Of a stretch of DNA of 20,130 nt, positions 7,208 through 14,843 are shown piece after piece. The notes beneath the pieces were generated by a model that was not told the origin of the DNA, ran no database searches, and saw only the letters and a list, made by a program, of their open reading frames with translations. Each line of letters opens with the position of its first letter. Within the stretch, counting starts at the first letter, position 1. This DNA comes from CSP1-4 sp036559965 (GTDB lineage: Bacteria > Chloroflexota > Limnocylindria > Limnocylindrales > CSP1-4): contig DATBSD010000093.1 in the NCBI GenBank assembly GCA_036559965.1, positions 1-20,130 on the forward strand, in the 5' to 3' direction. A program made the position numbers and the translations under genes.

Positions 7208-9199
7208 TCAGATGTCAAGGTTGGCCACCTTGCGCGCCTCGGCCTTGATGAAGTCCTTGCGCGGCTGGACCTTCTCGCCCATCAGCTTGCTGAAGATGAC
7301 GTCGGCCTCGGCGGCATCGTCGACCTCCGCGCGCAGGAGCGTGCGGTTGGCCGGATTCATCGTCGTCTCCCAGAGCTGGTCGGCATTCATCTCGCCGAGA
7401 CCCTTGAAACGCTGGACGGAGACGTTCTTGACCTTCATCTCCTTGATCACGCGGTCGCGGCCCTTGTCGTCCTGGGCGTACTGCGTGACCTTGCCCGTGC
7501 TGATCCGATAGAGCGGCGGCTGGGCGATGTACAGATAGCCGTTCTCGATGACCTCGGGCATGTGGCGGAAGAAGAAGGTCAGCAGGAGCGTTCGGATGTG
7601 GGCGCCGTCGACGTCGGCGTCGGCCAGCAGGATGATCCGGTGATAGCGCAGCTTCGTGATGTCGAACGATTCGCCGATGCCGGCGCCGAGCGCGATGATG
7701 AGCGGTCGCACGTTCTCCGAGCCGAGGATGCGATCGAGGCGGGCACGCTCGACGTTGAGCAGCTTGCCGCGCATCGGCAGGATGGCCTGGAAGCGGCGGT
7801 CGCGGCCTTGCTTGGCCGAGCCACCGGCCGAGTCGCCCTCGACGATGTAGATCTCGCTCCTCTCGGGGTCGCGCTCCTGGCAGTCAGCCAGCTTGCCCGG
7901 CAGGGACATGCCCTCGAGGGCACCCTTGCGGATGACGAGATCGCGCGCCTTGCGCGCCGCCTCCCGGGCGCGCGCTGCCGTCAGGCACTTCTGGATGATG
8001 GAGCGACCGTCTCCGGGGTTCTCGTCGAGGTACTGGCCGATGCCCTCGCTGACTGCCGTCTGGACGGCGCCCTTGACATCGGCGTTGCCCAGCTTGGCCT
8101 TCGTCTGGCCCTCGAACTGAGGATCGGTCATCTTCACGCTGATGACCGCCGTGAGGCCCTCGCGGACGTCGTCGCCCGACAGGTTGGCATCCGATTCCTT
8201 GAGCACGCCGGCGCGCCGCGCCCAGTCGTTGAGCGACGAGGTGAGGGCGGCGCGGAAGCCGGTCACGTGCGTGCCGCCGTCCACGGTGTTGATGTTGTTG
8301 GCGAACGAGAACACGTTCTCCGAGTACGAGTCGTTGTACTGGAGCGCGACCTCGATCGACGTCGAGCCTTCCCGCCGCTCGACGTAGATCGGGCGATGGT
8401 GGAGGGTCTCCTTGTCCTTGTTGAGGTGGCGCACGAAGCTGACCAGGCCGCCCTCGAAGTAGAACGACCGCTCGTGGGTCGGCGTCGCGCGCTCGTCGGC
8501 GAGCGTGATCCAGACGCCCTTGTTGAGGTAGGCCGACTCACGCAGGCGCTGGGCGATGACCTCGAAGCTGAAGTCGAGGGTCTCGAAGACCTCGCTATCG
8601 GGCATGAAGTGCGTCGTCGTGCCGTGTCGACCGTCCGCTCGACCGAGCATCTTGACGGCCGAGGTGGGCTTGCCGCGCTTGTAGCTCTGCCCGTAGACCT
8701 TGCCGTCGCGCGCCGATTCGACGTGCAGCCACTCGCTCAGCGCGTTGACGACGCTGACGCCGACGCCGTGAAGGCCACCCGAGACCTTGTAGCCACCACC
8801 GCCGAACTTGCCACCGGCGTGAAGGACGGTGTGGACGACCTCGAGCGCGTCCTTGCCCGTCTTGTGGCGGCCGACCGGCACGCCGCGACCGTTGTCGCGG
8901 TTGCGCACGCTGCCGTCGGCCAGGATGCGCACGTCGATGGTGTCAGCGTGACCGGCCATCGCCTCGTCGATCGAGTTGTCGACGACTTCCCACACGAGGT
9001 GGTGGAGGCCACGGCCGTCGGTCGATCCGATGTACATGCCGGGTCGCCGTCGAACGGCTTCGAGGCCCTCGAGGACCTGGATGCTTTCGGCCGTGTAGCC
9101 CTGGCCTTTGGTGGCACGCGGCTTGGCAGGCCGCCCGTTGCCGGCGGCCGGCGTCGCGGCCGGCGACGTGGTCTTGGTCGCGCGGGTCGCTTCGGTCAC
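7208..9199 (-). CDS. gyrB: DNA gyrase subunit B
   Basis: GyrB is the ATPase subunit of gyrase. The product is 663 residues. A low-complexity Thr/Ala/Lys/Pro N-terminal tail (about 1-34) precedes the conserved start YTAESIQVLEGLEAVRRRPG (35-54). The GHKL ATPase shows EVVDNSIDEA at 71-80, RDNGRGVPVG at 101-110 with the ATP-binding Asp102, and HAGGKFGGGGYKVSGGLHG at about 127-145. The TOPRIM domain has EGDSAGGSAKQG at 454-465 and the metal-binding DADVDGAHIR at 527-536. QRFKGLGEMNADQLWETT lies near 600, and the end reads FIKAEARKVANLDI, a canonical GyrB terminus. The short tail without the roughly 170-residue insert of enterobacterial GyrB is normal for most phyla. The GTG start at 9199 overlaps the parB stop in a GTGA arrangement, so gyrB is probably translationally coupled to parB. 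It could be ParE, but pairing with an adjacent GyrA-box-containing gyrA favours GyrB. Confidence 0.97.
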   Translation of the reverse strand: MTEATRATKTTSPAATPAAGNGRPAKPRATKGQGYTAESIQVLEGLEAVRRRPGMYIGSTDGRGLHHLVWEVVDNSIDEAMAGHADTIDVRILADGSVRNRDNGRGVPVGRHKTGKDALEVVHTVLHAGGKFGGGGYKVSGGLHGVGVSVVNALSEWLHVESARDGKVYGQSYKRGKPTSAVKMLGRADGRHGTTTHFMPDSEVFETLDFSFEVIAQRLRESAYLNKGVWITLADERATPTHERSFYFEGGLVSFVRHLNKDKETLHHRPIYVERREGSTSIEVALQYNDSYSENVFSFANNINTVDGGTHVTGFRAALTSSLNDWARRAGVLKESDANLSGDDVREGLTAVISVKMTDPQFEGQTKAKLGNADVKGAVQTAVSEGIGQYLDENPGDGRSIIQKCLTAARAREAARKARDLVIRKGALEGMSLPGKLADCQERDPERSEIYIVEGDSAGGSAKQGRDRRFQAILPMRGKLLNVERARLDRILGSENVRPLIIALGAGIGESFDITKLRYHRIILLADADVDGAHIRTLLLTFFFRHMPEVIENGYLYIAQPPLYRISTGKVTQYAQDDKGRDRVIKEMKVKNVSVQRFKGLGEMNADQLWETTMNPANRTLLRAEVDDAAEADVIFSKLMGEKVQPRKDFIKAEARKVANLDI

Positions 9200-10056
9200 G
9201 CGCCGCCGCCGGTCAGCCGCGTGGTCAGCCGCTCGAGGTCGTCGTGATCGTAGAACTCGATGGTGATGCGTCCGCCGCGGCGCTTGGACGTGACCGTGAC
9301 CTTCGTGCCCAGGGCCTCCCGCAGATCGGCCTCCAGTCGTTCCATGTCCGGGTCGCGCCCGGCCGGCTCGCTCGGGTTCGCTTCGGGCAGCTCCTTCAGC
9401 CGACGGACCAGCTCCTCGGTCTGGCGAACCGACAGCCCGCCTGAGATGACAGCGTCGAGGACCGTCAGCTGTCGCGAGGTCTCCGGCAAGCCGGCGATCG
9501 CCCGGGCGTGTCCCTCGCTGATCTGGCCGCTTGCGACGGCGTGCTGGACCGGCTCGGCGAGGTCGAGCAGCCGGACGGCGTTGGCGATGCTCGATCGCGC
9601 GCGGCCGACGCGTCGTGCCACCGCCTCCTGGTCGAGGCCGAACTCATCCATGAGTCGGCGATACGCACGCGCCTCGTCGATCGGATCGAGGTCGCTCCGC
9701 TGCAGGTTCTCGATGAGGGCGAGCTCGAGCTGGTCCTGCTCCGCGGCGTCGCGGACGATGGCCGGGATTCGCGTCAGGCCCGCCAGCTCAGCGGCCCGCA
9801 GGCGGCGCTCGCCGGCGATGAGCTGATAGCCGTCGAAGGTGGCGACGACAAGGATGGGCTGGAGCACGCCGTGCATGCGGATGCTCTCGGCGAGGGCCTC
9901 GAGTCCGGAAGCATCAGCCGACGAACGCGGCTGATAGGGATTGCGACGCACGCGGTCGACGGGCACATCGGCGGGTGCCGCTCCGGGTGGACGAGGCGGG
10001 ATGAGCGACGCGAGCCCACGCCCGAGGCCACCGTTCTTCCGTTCGATCGCGCTCAT
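9196..10056 (-). CDS. parB: Chromosome partitioning protein ParB (Spo0J-like CTPase clamp)
   Basis: ParB binds parS, loads as a CTP-dependent sliding clamp and recruits SMC and ParA to segregate replicated origins. The product is 286 residues, which fits chromosomal ParB. It begins with the usual LGRGLASLIP (11-20), a ParA-stimulating N-terminus. The CTPase core follows: VDRVRRNPYQPR at 33-44, HGVLQPILV at 62-70, IAGERRLRAAELAG at 80-93 and ENLQRSDLDPIDEARAY at 116-132. The parS-binding helix-turn-helix, LDQEAVARRVGRARSSIAN, lies at 141-159, and GHARAI is at 182-187. The C-terminal dimerisation domain ends with RRGGRITIEFYDHDDLERL. The ATG at 10056 overlaps the parA stop by 4 bp, and the stop overlaps the gyrB start by 4 bp. 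A longer in-frame reading to 10437 is a shadow of parA. A perfect parS palindrome lies about 1 kb upstream. Confidence 0.96.
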   Translation of the reverse strand: MSAIERKNGGLGRGLASLIPPRPPGAAPADVPVDRVRRNPYQPRSSADASGLEALAESIRMHGVLQPILVVATFDGYQLIAGERRLRAAELAGLTRIPAIVRDAAEQDQLELALIENLQRSDLDPIDEARAYRRLMDEFGLDQEAVARRVGRARSSIANAVRLLDLAEPVQHAVASGQISEGHARAIAGLPETSRQLTVLDAVISGGLSVRQTEELVRRLKELPEANPSEPAGRDPDMERLEADLREALGTKVTVTSKRRGGRITIEFYDHDDLERLTTRLTGGGA

Positions 10057-10889
10057 GCCACGGCCTCCATCGTCTTCGGGATCGCGTCGGGCGATCGGTC
10101 GTGGCCGGCCGGCGTCCGAACCGGTCGACGCGAGAGGTATTCGTCGGTCAGCGCCTGGTACGCGGCCGCGCCCCGTGACTCGGGGCTGTAGGTCGCGATC
10201 GGCAGACCGTAGCTGGGTGCCTCGGACAGTCGCACGCTGCGCGGGATGATCGTCTCGTAGACCAGGCCGCCAAGATGTGTCCGGACCTCGGCCGCGACGT
10301 CGGCCGAGAGCTTCGTGCGCGCGTCGTACATCGTGAGCACGACGCCGTCGATGGCCAGCGATGGGTTGAGGTGGTCTCGGACGAGGTCGATCGTCGCCAG
10401 CAGCTGCCCGAGCCCCTCGAGCGCGTAGTACTCGCACTGGAGCGGGATGAGCACCCGGTCGGCGGCGGTGAGGGCGTTGATCGTGAGCAGGCCGAGCGAC
10501 GGCGGGCAGTCGATGAGCACGTCGTCATACCTCGAGGTCACGCCTTCGAGCACCCGCGCCAGGCGGCGCTCTCGCTGTGGCGTCGTGGCGAGCTCGATCT
10601 CGACCGCGGCCAGGGCGATCGTCGAGGGCACGATGTCGACGCCGGCCGACGGCGTTGGCACCAGAAGGTCGATCAGCGCACGTCCGTCGACGAGGGCGTC
10701 ATACGTCGTGGCGGCCAGCGATTCGCGGTCGAGTCCGAGGCCGGACGTCGCGTTTCCCTGAGGATCGAGGTCGAGCACGAGCACTCGACGGCCGTGAGAC
10801 GCCAGATAGGTGGCCAAATTGACGACCGTGGTCGTCTTGCCCACGCCGCCCTTCTGGTTCGCGCACGCGATCGTCTCGCTTACGAGCAT
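10053..10889 (-). CDS. parA: Chromosome partitioning ATPase ParA (Soj-like)
   Basis: ParA is the deviant Walker ATPase that forms DNA-bound gradients followed by ParB-parS complexes. The product is 278 residues, with the short N-terminus typical of chromosomal Soj proteins and not the extended plasmid type. Walker A with the signature lysine is CANQKGGVGKTTT at 9-21. Walker A' is VLVLDLDPQGNATSGLG at about 36-52, and Walker B is DDVLIDCPPSLGLLT near 122-136. The late conserved block RSVRLSEAPSYGLPIATY is near 228-245. The ATG at 10889 puts the P-loop at the expected distance; the frame stays open further upstream but that part has no family similarity. Only a weak Shine-Dalgarno sequence is present. 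It is the first gene of the par-gyr train and shares an ATGA overlap with parB. Confidence 0.96.
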   Translation of the reverse strand: MLVSETIACANQKGGVGKTTTVVNLATYLASHGRRVLVLDLDPQGNATSGLGLDRESLAATTYDALVDGRALIDLLVPTPSAGVDIVPSTIALAAVEIELATTPQRERRLARVLEGVTSRYDDVLIDCPPSLGLLTINALTAADRVLIPLQCEYYALEGLGQLLATIDLVRDHLNPSLAIDGVVLTMYDARTKLSADVAAEVRTHLGGLVYETIIPRSVRLSEAPSYGLPIATYSPESRGAAAYQALTDEYLSRRPVRTPAGHDRSPDAIPKTMEAVA

Positions 10890-10917
10890 CGCGGTCCGTG
10901 CGTCATCACTGGCCTCG

Positions 10918-10923
10918 ATTCTA
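10918..10923 (-). promoter_or_regulatory. Candidate -10 element for the parA-gyrase train
   Basis: On the minus strand TAGAAT occupies 10923-10918, 28 bases before the parA ATG. It differs from TATAAT at one position and stands out in the GC-rich surroundings. The hexamer 17 bases upstream reads CGCCGG, so there is no standard -35. A start about 7 bases downstream would give a leader of about 20 bases. This is based on sequence resemblance alone. Confidence 0.4.
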
Positions 10924-11042
10924 GCCGAAGTGGCCGATTCCCGGCGGCTCCCAGGGGGCGTCCCTGGCAGCACTCGGGCACGGTAGCCCGGGCCCCTGCA
11001 CCGGCGCTTCGCGTGTGCTTGGCGGCGACGTTCAGGCACCCA

Positions 11043-11058
11043 TGTTCCACGTGGAACT
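11043..11058. promoter_or_regulatory. parS centromere site (ParB binding site)
   Basis: TGTTCCACGTGGAACT contains the perfect 14-bp palindrome GTTCCACGTGGAAC (11044-11057). This matches the widely conserved bacterial parS sequence, whose consensus is TGTTNCACGTGAAACA or its GGAAC variant. It lies 154 bp upstream of parA in the parA-mreD intergenic region, and the ParB that should bind it is encoded in the adjacent train. ParB loaded here could also spread over the parA promoter and repress it, as reported for other par loci, but that is inferred. Confidence 0.92.
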
Positions 11059-11159
11059 TTGACGCCTCTCCGTGGTGCGTTCGCCCGCCGACCATCGGCT
11101 GTGCGGCCCGCCGGTCGAGCGCTCATGACCCTGAGGAGAGCCACTCGTCGCGCTCGCGC

Positions 11160-11165
11160 TATACT
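11160..11165 (+). promoter_or_regulatory. Candidate -10 element for the mreD-mrdA-rodA train
   Basis: TATACT, the same hexamer as upstream of secA, lies 77 bases before the mreD ATG. The hexamer 17 bases upstream is AGAGCC, so no standard -35 is seen. The predicted leader would be about 70 bases, and I see no riboswitch-like structure in it. This is weak evidence based on the hexamer and its position. Confidence 0.35.
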
Positions 11166-11242
11166 CCCGGCCGGCAGCCGCTGCTCACCCGGTCCCGCCA
11201 TCTCACCATCGGCGCCGGGGTCACCAACGAGGCGACGACTCG

Positions 11243-11743
11243 ATGAGCATCCCCATCGCCGCGGTCGGAGCCGTCGTGGTGGCCCTGCTCGAGGTGAGCG
11301 TCCTATCGGAATTGACCATCGCGGGCGTGAAGCCCGACCTCATCTTCATCTTCGCAGTCACTGCCACGATGATGATCGGGATCGAAGTCGGCCTCACTTG
11401 GGCCTTCGTCGGAGGCCTCATGCTCGATCTTCTGACCCCCGGACGGCAGCTCGGAGCGACGTCTCTCGTCTTGCTCCTGCTGGCGGGCGTGCTCATCCTG
11501 GTGGCTCGATTCCTGCCGGCACGCCGCGTCCTCGTGGCCGCCGCAGCGGTCTTCGTCCTCGCCTGGGTCTATCAGTTCCTGGAGGCGTTCATCCTCGGGG
11601 CGACGACGGGTGTCGAGCCGTCCGTGGACTGGTTCGCCGTTTCGGGTTCGGCAGTCATCGACGGCGCATTGGCGCTGCTCGTGGCTGGGGTGATGCGTCT
11701 GGCATGGTTGCGCTTCGGCGCAACGGAGCGCGCGGAGTGGTGA
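11243..11743 (+). CDS. mreD: Rod shape-determining protein MreD
   Basis: MreD is a small polytopic inner-membrane part of the elongasome, which places peptidoglycan synthesis along the cell side wall. The product is 166 residues, a normal length. It is hydrophobic throughout, with about five membrane helices. The family signature is visible near 27-32 (VKPDLI) and in the following GIEVGLTWAFVGGLMLDLL (about 46-64), where a conserved glycine-rich helix ends in Asp-Leu-Leu, then GATSLVLLLLAG at about 71-82. The ATG at 11243 has GAGG 10 bases upstream. It is followed after 4 bp by mrdA and then rodA, an order that supports the call. MreD normally follows mreB and mreC, but here the upstream neighbour is divergent parA, so those two genes must lie elsewhere or be absent. 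Confidence 0.85.
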   Translation: MSIPIAAVGAVVVALLEVSVLSELTIAGVKPDLIFIFAVTATMMIGIEVGLTWAFVGGLMLDLLTPGRQLGATSLVLLLLAGVLILVARFLPARRVLVAAAAVFVLAWVYQFLEAFILGATTGVEPSVDWFAVSGSAVIDGALALLVAGVMRLAWLRFGATERAEW

Positions 11744-11747
11744 TCGC

Positions 11748-13676
11748 GTGACGGCTATCGATCTGGAGCGCCGGTCGCCGCGGGAGCGGCTGCTGCCGCG
11801 CTTCGTCGCCTTCGGCGTCATCGTCTCCATCGTCGTCGGCGCCTTGGGCCTCCGACTCTTCCAGCTCCAGGTCGCCGAAGGCGGTCACTACGCCACCCTG
11901 GCCGACGACAACCGGATGATCATCCAGTCGACGCCGTCAGCACGCGGCCTGATCTACGACCGTAACGGCGTCGAGCTGGTCAAGAACGTGCCTACCTTCA
12001 CGGTCAAGATGCGACCGGCTGACCTGCCCTTCTCGAAGCGCGAGGAGGTCGTCGGGCGGCTCGCCCGTCTGCTCGGGCTGGAGTCCGCCGACATCAACGA
12101 GGCCATCGATCGCAACCCGGGTTCGCGCTTCGATCTCGTGCGCATCGCGACCGACGTCCCGGAGGCGACGGCCCGTCTCATCGCCGAGGAGCACCTCGTG
12201 CTGCCGGGCGTCCAGGTCGATGCCGAGGCGCGTCGCGAGTATCCGCTCGGGCCGCTGGTCTCCCAGCTCATCGGCTATGCCGGCCCGGTCACCGCCGAAG
12301 ACCTCGAGCGCCTGCGTGATGAGGGCTACCTGACCGACGACACCATCGGCAAGGCCGGCGTCGAGCGCGTCTACGAGACCGAGCTGCGCGGTCAGTACGG
12401 ACTCGAGCAGGTCGAGCGCGACGCCGCAGGCCGCAAGATCCGAGTCCTCAACGAGGTCCGGCCGCCCGAGGCCGGCGGGTCGCTCGAGTTGAGTCTCGAT
12501 GTCGGCATCCAGCGCGAGGCGGAAAAGGCACTCAAATGGGCCATCCGCCTGGCCGGCCTCAAACGCGGCGTCGTCATCGTCATCAACCCCCAGACGGGCG
12601 AAATCCTGGCGATGGTCTCGCTGCCGACGTACGACAACAACCAATTCGCGCGGGGCATCTCGGCCAAGGAGTACGCGAAGCTCGCCAACAACCCCGATCG
12701 GCCGCTGCTCAATCACGCCATCAGCGAGCAGTTCCCGCCCGGGTCGACGTACAAGCTGGTGACGGCAACGGGCGCCCTCGAGGACGGCAAGATCGGCGTC
12801 AACGAGACGATCATGACCAAGGCCTTCCTGACGCTCGGTCGCGGGTTCCGCTTCTGGGAGTGGAACCGGCGCGGCTGGGGGCCGCTCACGATCTACGACG
12901 GCTTCGGCCACTCGAGCGACACCTTCTTCTATCAGGTTGCCGGCCGCCTGGGCATCGACCGCCTGGCGTACTGGGCCAAGCAGTTCGGCTTCGGCGAGCG
13001 GAGCGGCATCGATCTGCCCGCCGAGGCGCGCGGCACCGTGCCATCGAACGATTGGAAGCAGGAGGTCTTCGGGCAGCCCATCTTCCCGGGCGAGACCTAT
13101 CAGGCGGGCATCGGCCAGGGCTACGACACGGCGACCCCCATCCAGGTCCTCAACGCGTACGCCGCGCTCGCCAACGGGGGCAAGCTCTATCGACCGCAGA
13201 TCGTCCGCCGCGTGCTCAACGCGGACGGCACGGTCGCCCGGGAGTTCGAGCCCGACCTCATCCGGGACCTGCCCGTCTCCAAGAGCGTCCTGCGCACGAT
13301 GCGCCTGGCATCGCGGCGGGTGGTCAACATCGGGCACACGTACAACCTGCGTGACCTGCCCATCATCGTCGCCGGCAAGTCGGGCACGGCGGAGTTCGGC
13401 CTGCGTGACAAGCAGGGCCGGCTGCCGTACCACTCCTGGTTCGCGGCGTTCGTGCCCAAGGAGCCCCGCCCGGCGGCCGGCGACCCGAAGGGCACGCGTG
13501 CGGTCGCGCGCACCGACTCCGAGCTGGCCGTGCTGGCCTTCGCCTACGACTCGCGCACGAAGGGCAACGTGGCGACCGAGATCGTCAAGTACTTCATCCA
13601 GATCCACTACAAGGTCAAGCGCGACCTGCGCAACTTCGACCTGCTCAAGCGCGGCAACTTCTACCAGGGCAACTGA
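11748..13676 (+). CDS. mrdA: Penicillin-binding protein 2 (elongasome transpeptidase)
   Basis: This is a class B PBP that cross-links peptidoglycan during side-wall growth, paired with RodA. The product is 642 residues. A basic cytoplasmic start is followed by one membrane helix (about 20-41) and the non-catalytic pedestal domain beginning SARGLIYDRNGVELVKN (64-80), including GKAGVERVYETELRG at 201-215. The transpeptidase domain has all three active-site motifs: STYK at 333-336 with nucleophile Ser333, SSD at 389-391 (Asp instead of Asn is normal in PBP2), and KSGT at 544-547. HSSDTFFYQVAGRLGIDRL closely matches PBP2 wording and separates it from FtsI. The start is the GTG at 11748, with GGAG 10 bases upstream, 4 bp after mreD. 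rodA follows 2 bp after the stop, so the pair is almost certainly co-transcribed. Confidence 0.95.
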   Translation: MTAIDLERRSPRERLLPRFVAFGVIVSIVVGALGLRLFQLQVAEGGHYATLADDNRMIIQSTPSARGLIYDRNGVELVKNVPTFTVKMRPADLPFSKREEVVGRLARLLGLESADINEAIDRNPGSRFDLVRIATDVPEATARLIAEEHLVLPGVQVDAEARREYPLGPLVSQLIGYAGPVTAEDLERLRDEGYLTDDTIGKAGVERVYETELRGQYGLEQVERDAAGRKIRVLNEVRPPEAGGSLELSLDVGIQREAEKALKWAIRLAGLKRGVVIVINPQTGEILAMVSLPTYDNNQFARGISAKEYAKLANNPDRPLLNHAISEQFPPGSTYKLVTATGALEDGKIGVNETIMTKAFLTLGRGFRFWEWNRRGWGPLTIYDGFGHSSDTFFYQVAGRLGIDRLAYWAKQFGFGERSGIDLPAEARGTVPSNDWKQEVFGQPIFPGETYQAGIGQGYDTATPIQVLNAYAALANGGKLYRPQIVRRVLNADGTVAREFEPDLIRDLPVSKSVLRTMRLASRRVVNIGHTYNLRDLPIIVAGKSGTAEFGLRDKQGRLPYHSWFAAFVPKEPRPAAGDPKGTRAVARTDSELAVLAFAYDSRTKGNVATEIVKYFIQIHYKVKRDLRNFDLLKRGNFYQGN

Positions 13677-13678
13677 CG

Positions 13679-14833
13679 ATGGGCACGATGCGGCTGGAAC
13701 CCACTCGCGTCCAGGCCTGGGCCGTCAAGTCGGCCGGGGCGATCTGGAAGGCGTTCGATGCCCAGCTCGTCATCTACGCGCTGTTGCTGGCCATCTTCGG
13801 GCTGCTCATGGCGTACACGAACTCAGCCGGCACGCCGCTCGCGGCGGGCACGACGTTCACCCGCGGGCTCGTCTGGCTGGCGCTCGCGATCGTCGCCTTC
13901 GCGGTCGTGGCCGCGTTCGACTATCGCTGGCTCAAGACGTTCGCGTGGCCGCTCTACTTCGCCAACATCGGGCTGCTCCTGGCATCGCTCTTCCTCGGGG
14001 ATGGCGTCGGTGGCGTGGCGCGCTGGGTGACCGTCTTCGGGCTTCAGTTCCAGTTCTCCGAGATCGCCAAGATCCTCATGATCGTCGTCCTTGCCAACTG
14101 GATCGCCAGTCGGGCGCCGCAGCGGATGAGCGGGCCGTGGACCATCGTCGGTGCCGGCCTGCTGGTCGCACCGGCCATGATCCTCGTGCTCATGCAGCCG
14201 GACCTCGGCACGTCGCTCGTGTTCCTGGCCATCCTTGCGGGCACGCTCTTCCTGGCCGGGGCGAGCATCCGCTGGCTGGGCACCTTCGCGATCATCGGCA
14301 TGGCGGCGATGCCGTTCGTCTGGAACTACATCCTGCGTGACTACCAGAAGCAGCGCCTGACGTCGTTCCTCGACCCGGCCGCCGATCCGCTCGGGTCGGG
14401 TTACCAGCTCGTCCAGTCGCGCATCGCCGTCGGTTCCGGCGGCCTGTTCGGCAAGGGCATCACGAACGGGACGCAGAACCAGCTGGACTTCCTGCCCGTC
14501 CAGACGACCGACTTCGTGTACGCCATCCTGGCCGAGGAGCTGGGCTTCATCGGCGGCATCCTCGTGCTCGGCCTCTTCGTGCTCCTGCTCTGGCGGGTTC
14601 TCCTCGCCGGCTGGCGCGCCGAGGACCCGTTCGCGCTCGCATTCTCGGCCGGCATGGCCTCGATGATCCTGTTCCAGGTCCTCGTCAACGTCGGCATGGT
14701 CATCGGCATCATGCCCATCACCGGTATCCCGCTGCCGTTCGTGACCCATGGTGGCGCGTCGCTCATCAGCATCGCCATCGGACTCGGCGTGCTCCAGAGC
14801 ATCAACCTCAGACAGGTACGCCCGACATGGTGA
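13679..14833 (+). CDS. rodA: Peptidoglycan glycosyltransferase RodA (SEDS family)
   Basis: RodA polymerises lipid II into glycan strands in complex with PBP2. The product is 384 residues and about ten membrane helices are visible. SEDS motifs are ARWVTVFGLQFQFSEIAK at 114-131, QPDLGTS at 173-179, the long loop with LDPAADPLGSGYQLVQS at 231-247, GKGITNGTQ at 258-266, TTDFVYAILAEELG at 276-289 with the putative catalytic Asp278, and the late LPFVTHGGAS. The usual FQPSE is FQFSE here (124-128), and the usual PExHTDF is PVQTTDF, while the acidic residues Glu128 and Asp278 are kept. FtsW is the alternative, but position next to mreD and mrdA makes RodA far more likely. The start is the ATG at 13679, 2 bp after the mrdA stop; an ATG at 13688 is also possible. 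Confidence 0.94.
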   Translation: MGTMRLEPTRVQAWAVKSAGAIWKAFDAQLVIYALLLAIFGLLMAYTNSAGTPLAAGTTFTRGLVWLALAIVAFAVVAAFDYRWLKTFAWPLYFANIGLLLASLFLGDGVGGVARWVTVFGLQFQFSEIAKILMIVVLANWIASRAPQRMSGPWTIVGAGLLVAPAMILVLMQPDLGTSLVFLAILAGTLFLAGASIRWLGTFAIIGMAAMPFVWNYILRDYQKQRLTSFLDPAADPLGSGYQLVQSRIAVGSGGLFGKGITNGTQNQLDFLPVQTTDFVYAILAEELGFIGGILVLGLFVLLLWRVLLAGWRAEDPFALAFSAGMASMILFQVLVNVGMVIGIMPITGIPLPFVTHGGASLISIAIGLGVLQSINLRQVRPTW

Positions 14834-14843
14834 TGCGCGACCG

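Larger units (their letters stand above)
10890..11242. other. Divergent intergenic region between parA and mreD, with parS
   Basis: These 353 bases lie between the parA and mreD starts and hold no convincing gene. Reading frames crossing them have no family resemblance. Contents: a candidate -10 for parA (10918-10923), a hairpin with CCAGGG and CCCTGG arms (10951-10967) extended past one mismatch to 10947-10971, the parS palindrome at 11044-11057, and a TATACT box (11160-11165) towards mreD. I searched by eye for DnaA boxes close to TTATCCACA or TTGTCCACA and saw no cluster, so this does not look like the replication origin itself. Confidence 0.75.

Noticed and set aside
7136..9247. A 703-residue open frame on the plus strand opposite gyrB
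   Set aside because: It is the antisense shadow of gyrB with the same biased composition and no recognisable domain.
10890..11201. N-terminal extension of parA by about 100 residues
   Set aside because: The extra residues are Arg/Ala/Pro-rich without motif, cross the parS palindrome, and chromosomal ParA normally starts just before the P-loop.
10890..11242. Possible replication origin next to parAB and parS
   Set aside because: No DnaA-box cluster, AT-rich stretch, dnaA, dnaN or rpmH is seen here; the origin may be close, but not in this gap.
11937..13607. A 556-residue open frame on the minus strand opposite mrdA
   Set aside because: It is the shadow of PBP2, whose three active-site motifs fix the true strand and frame.
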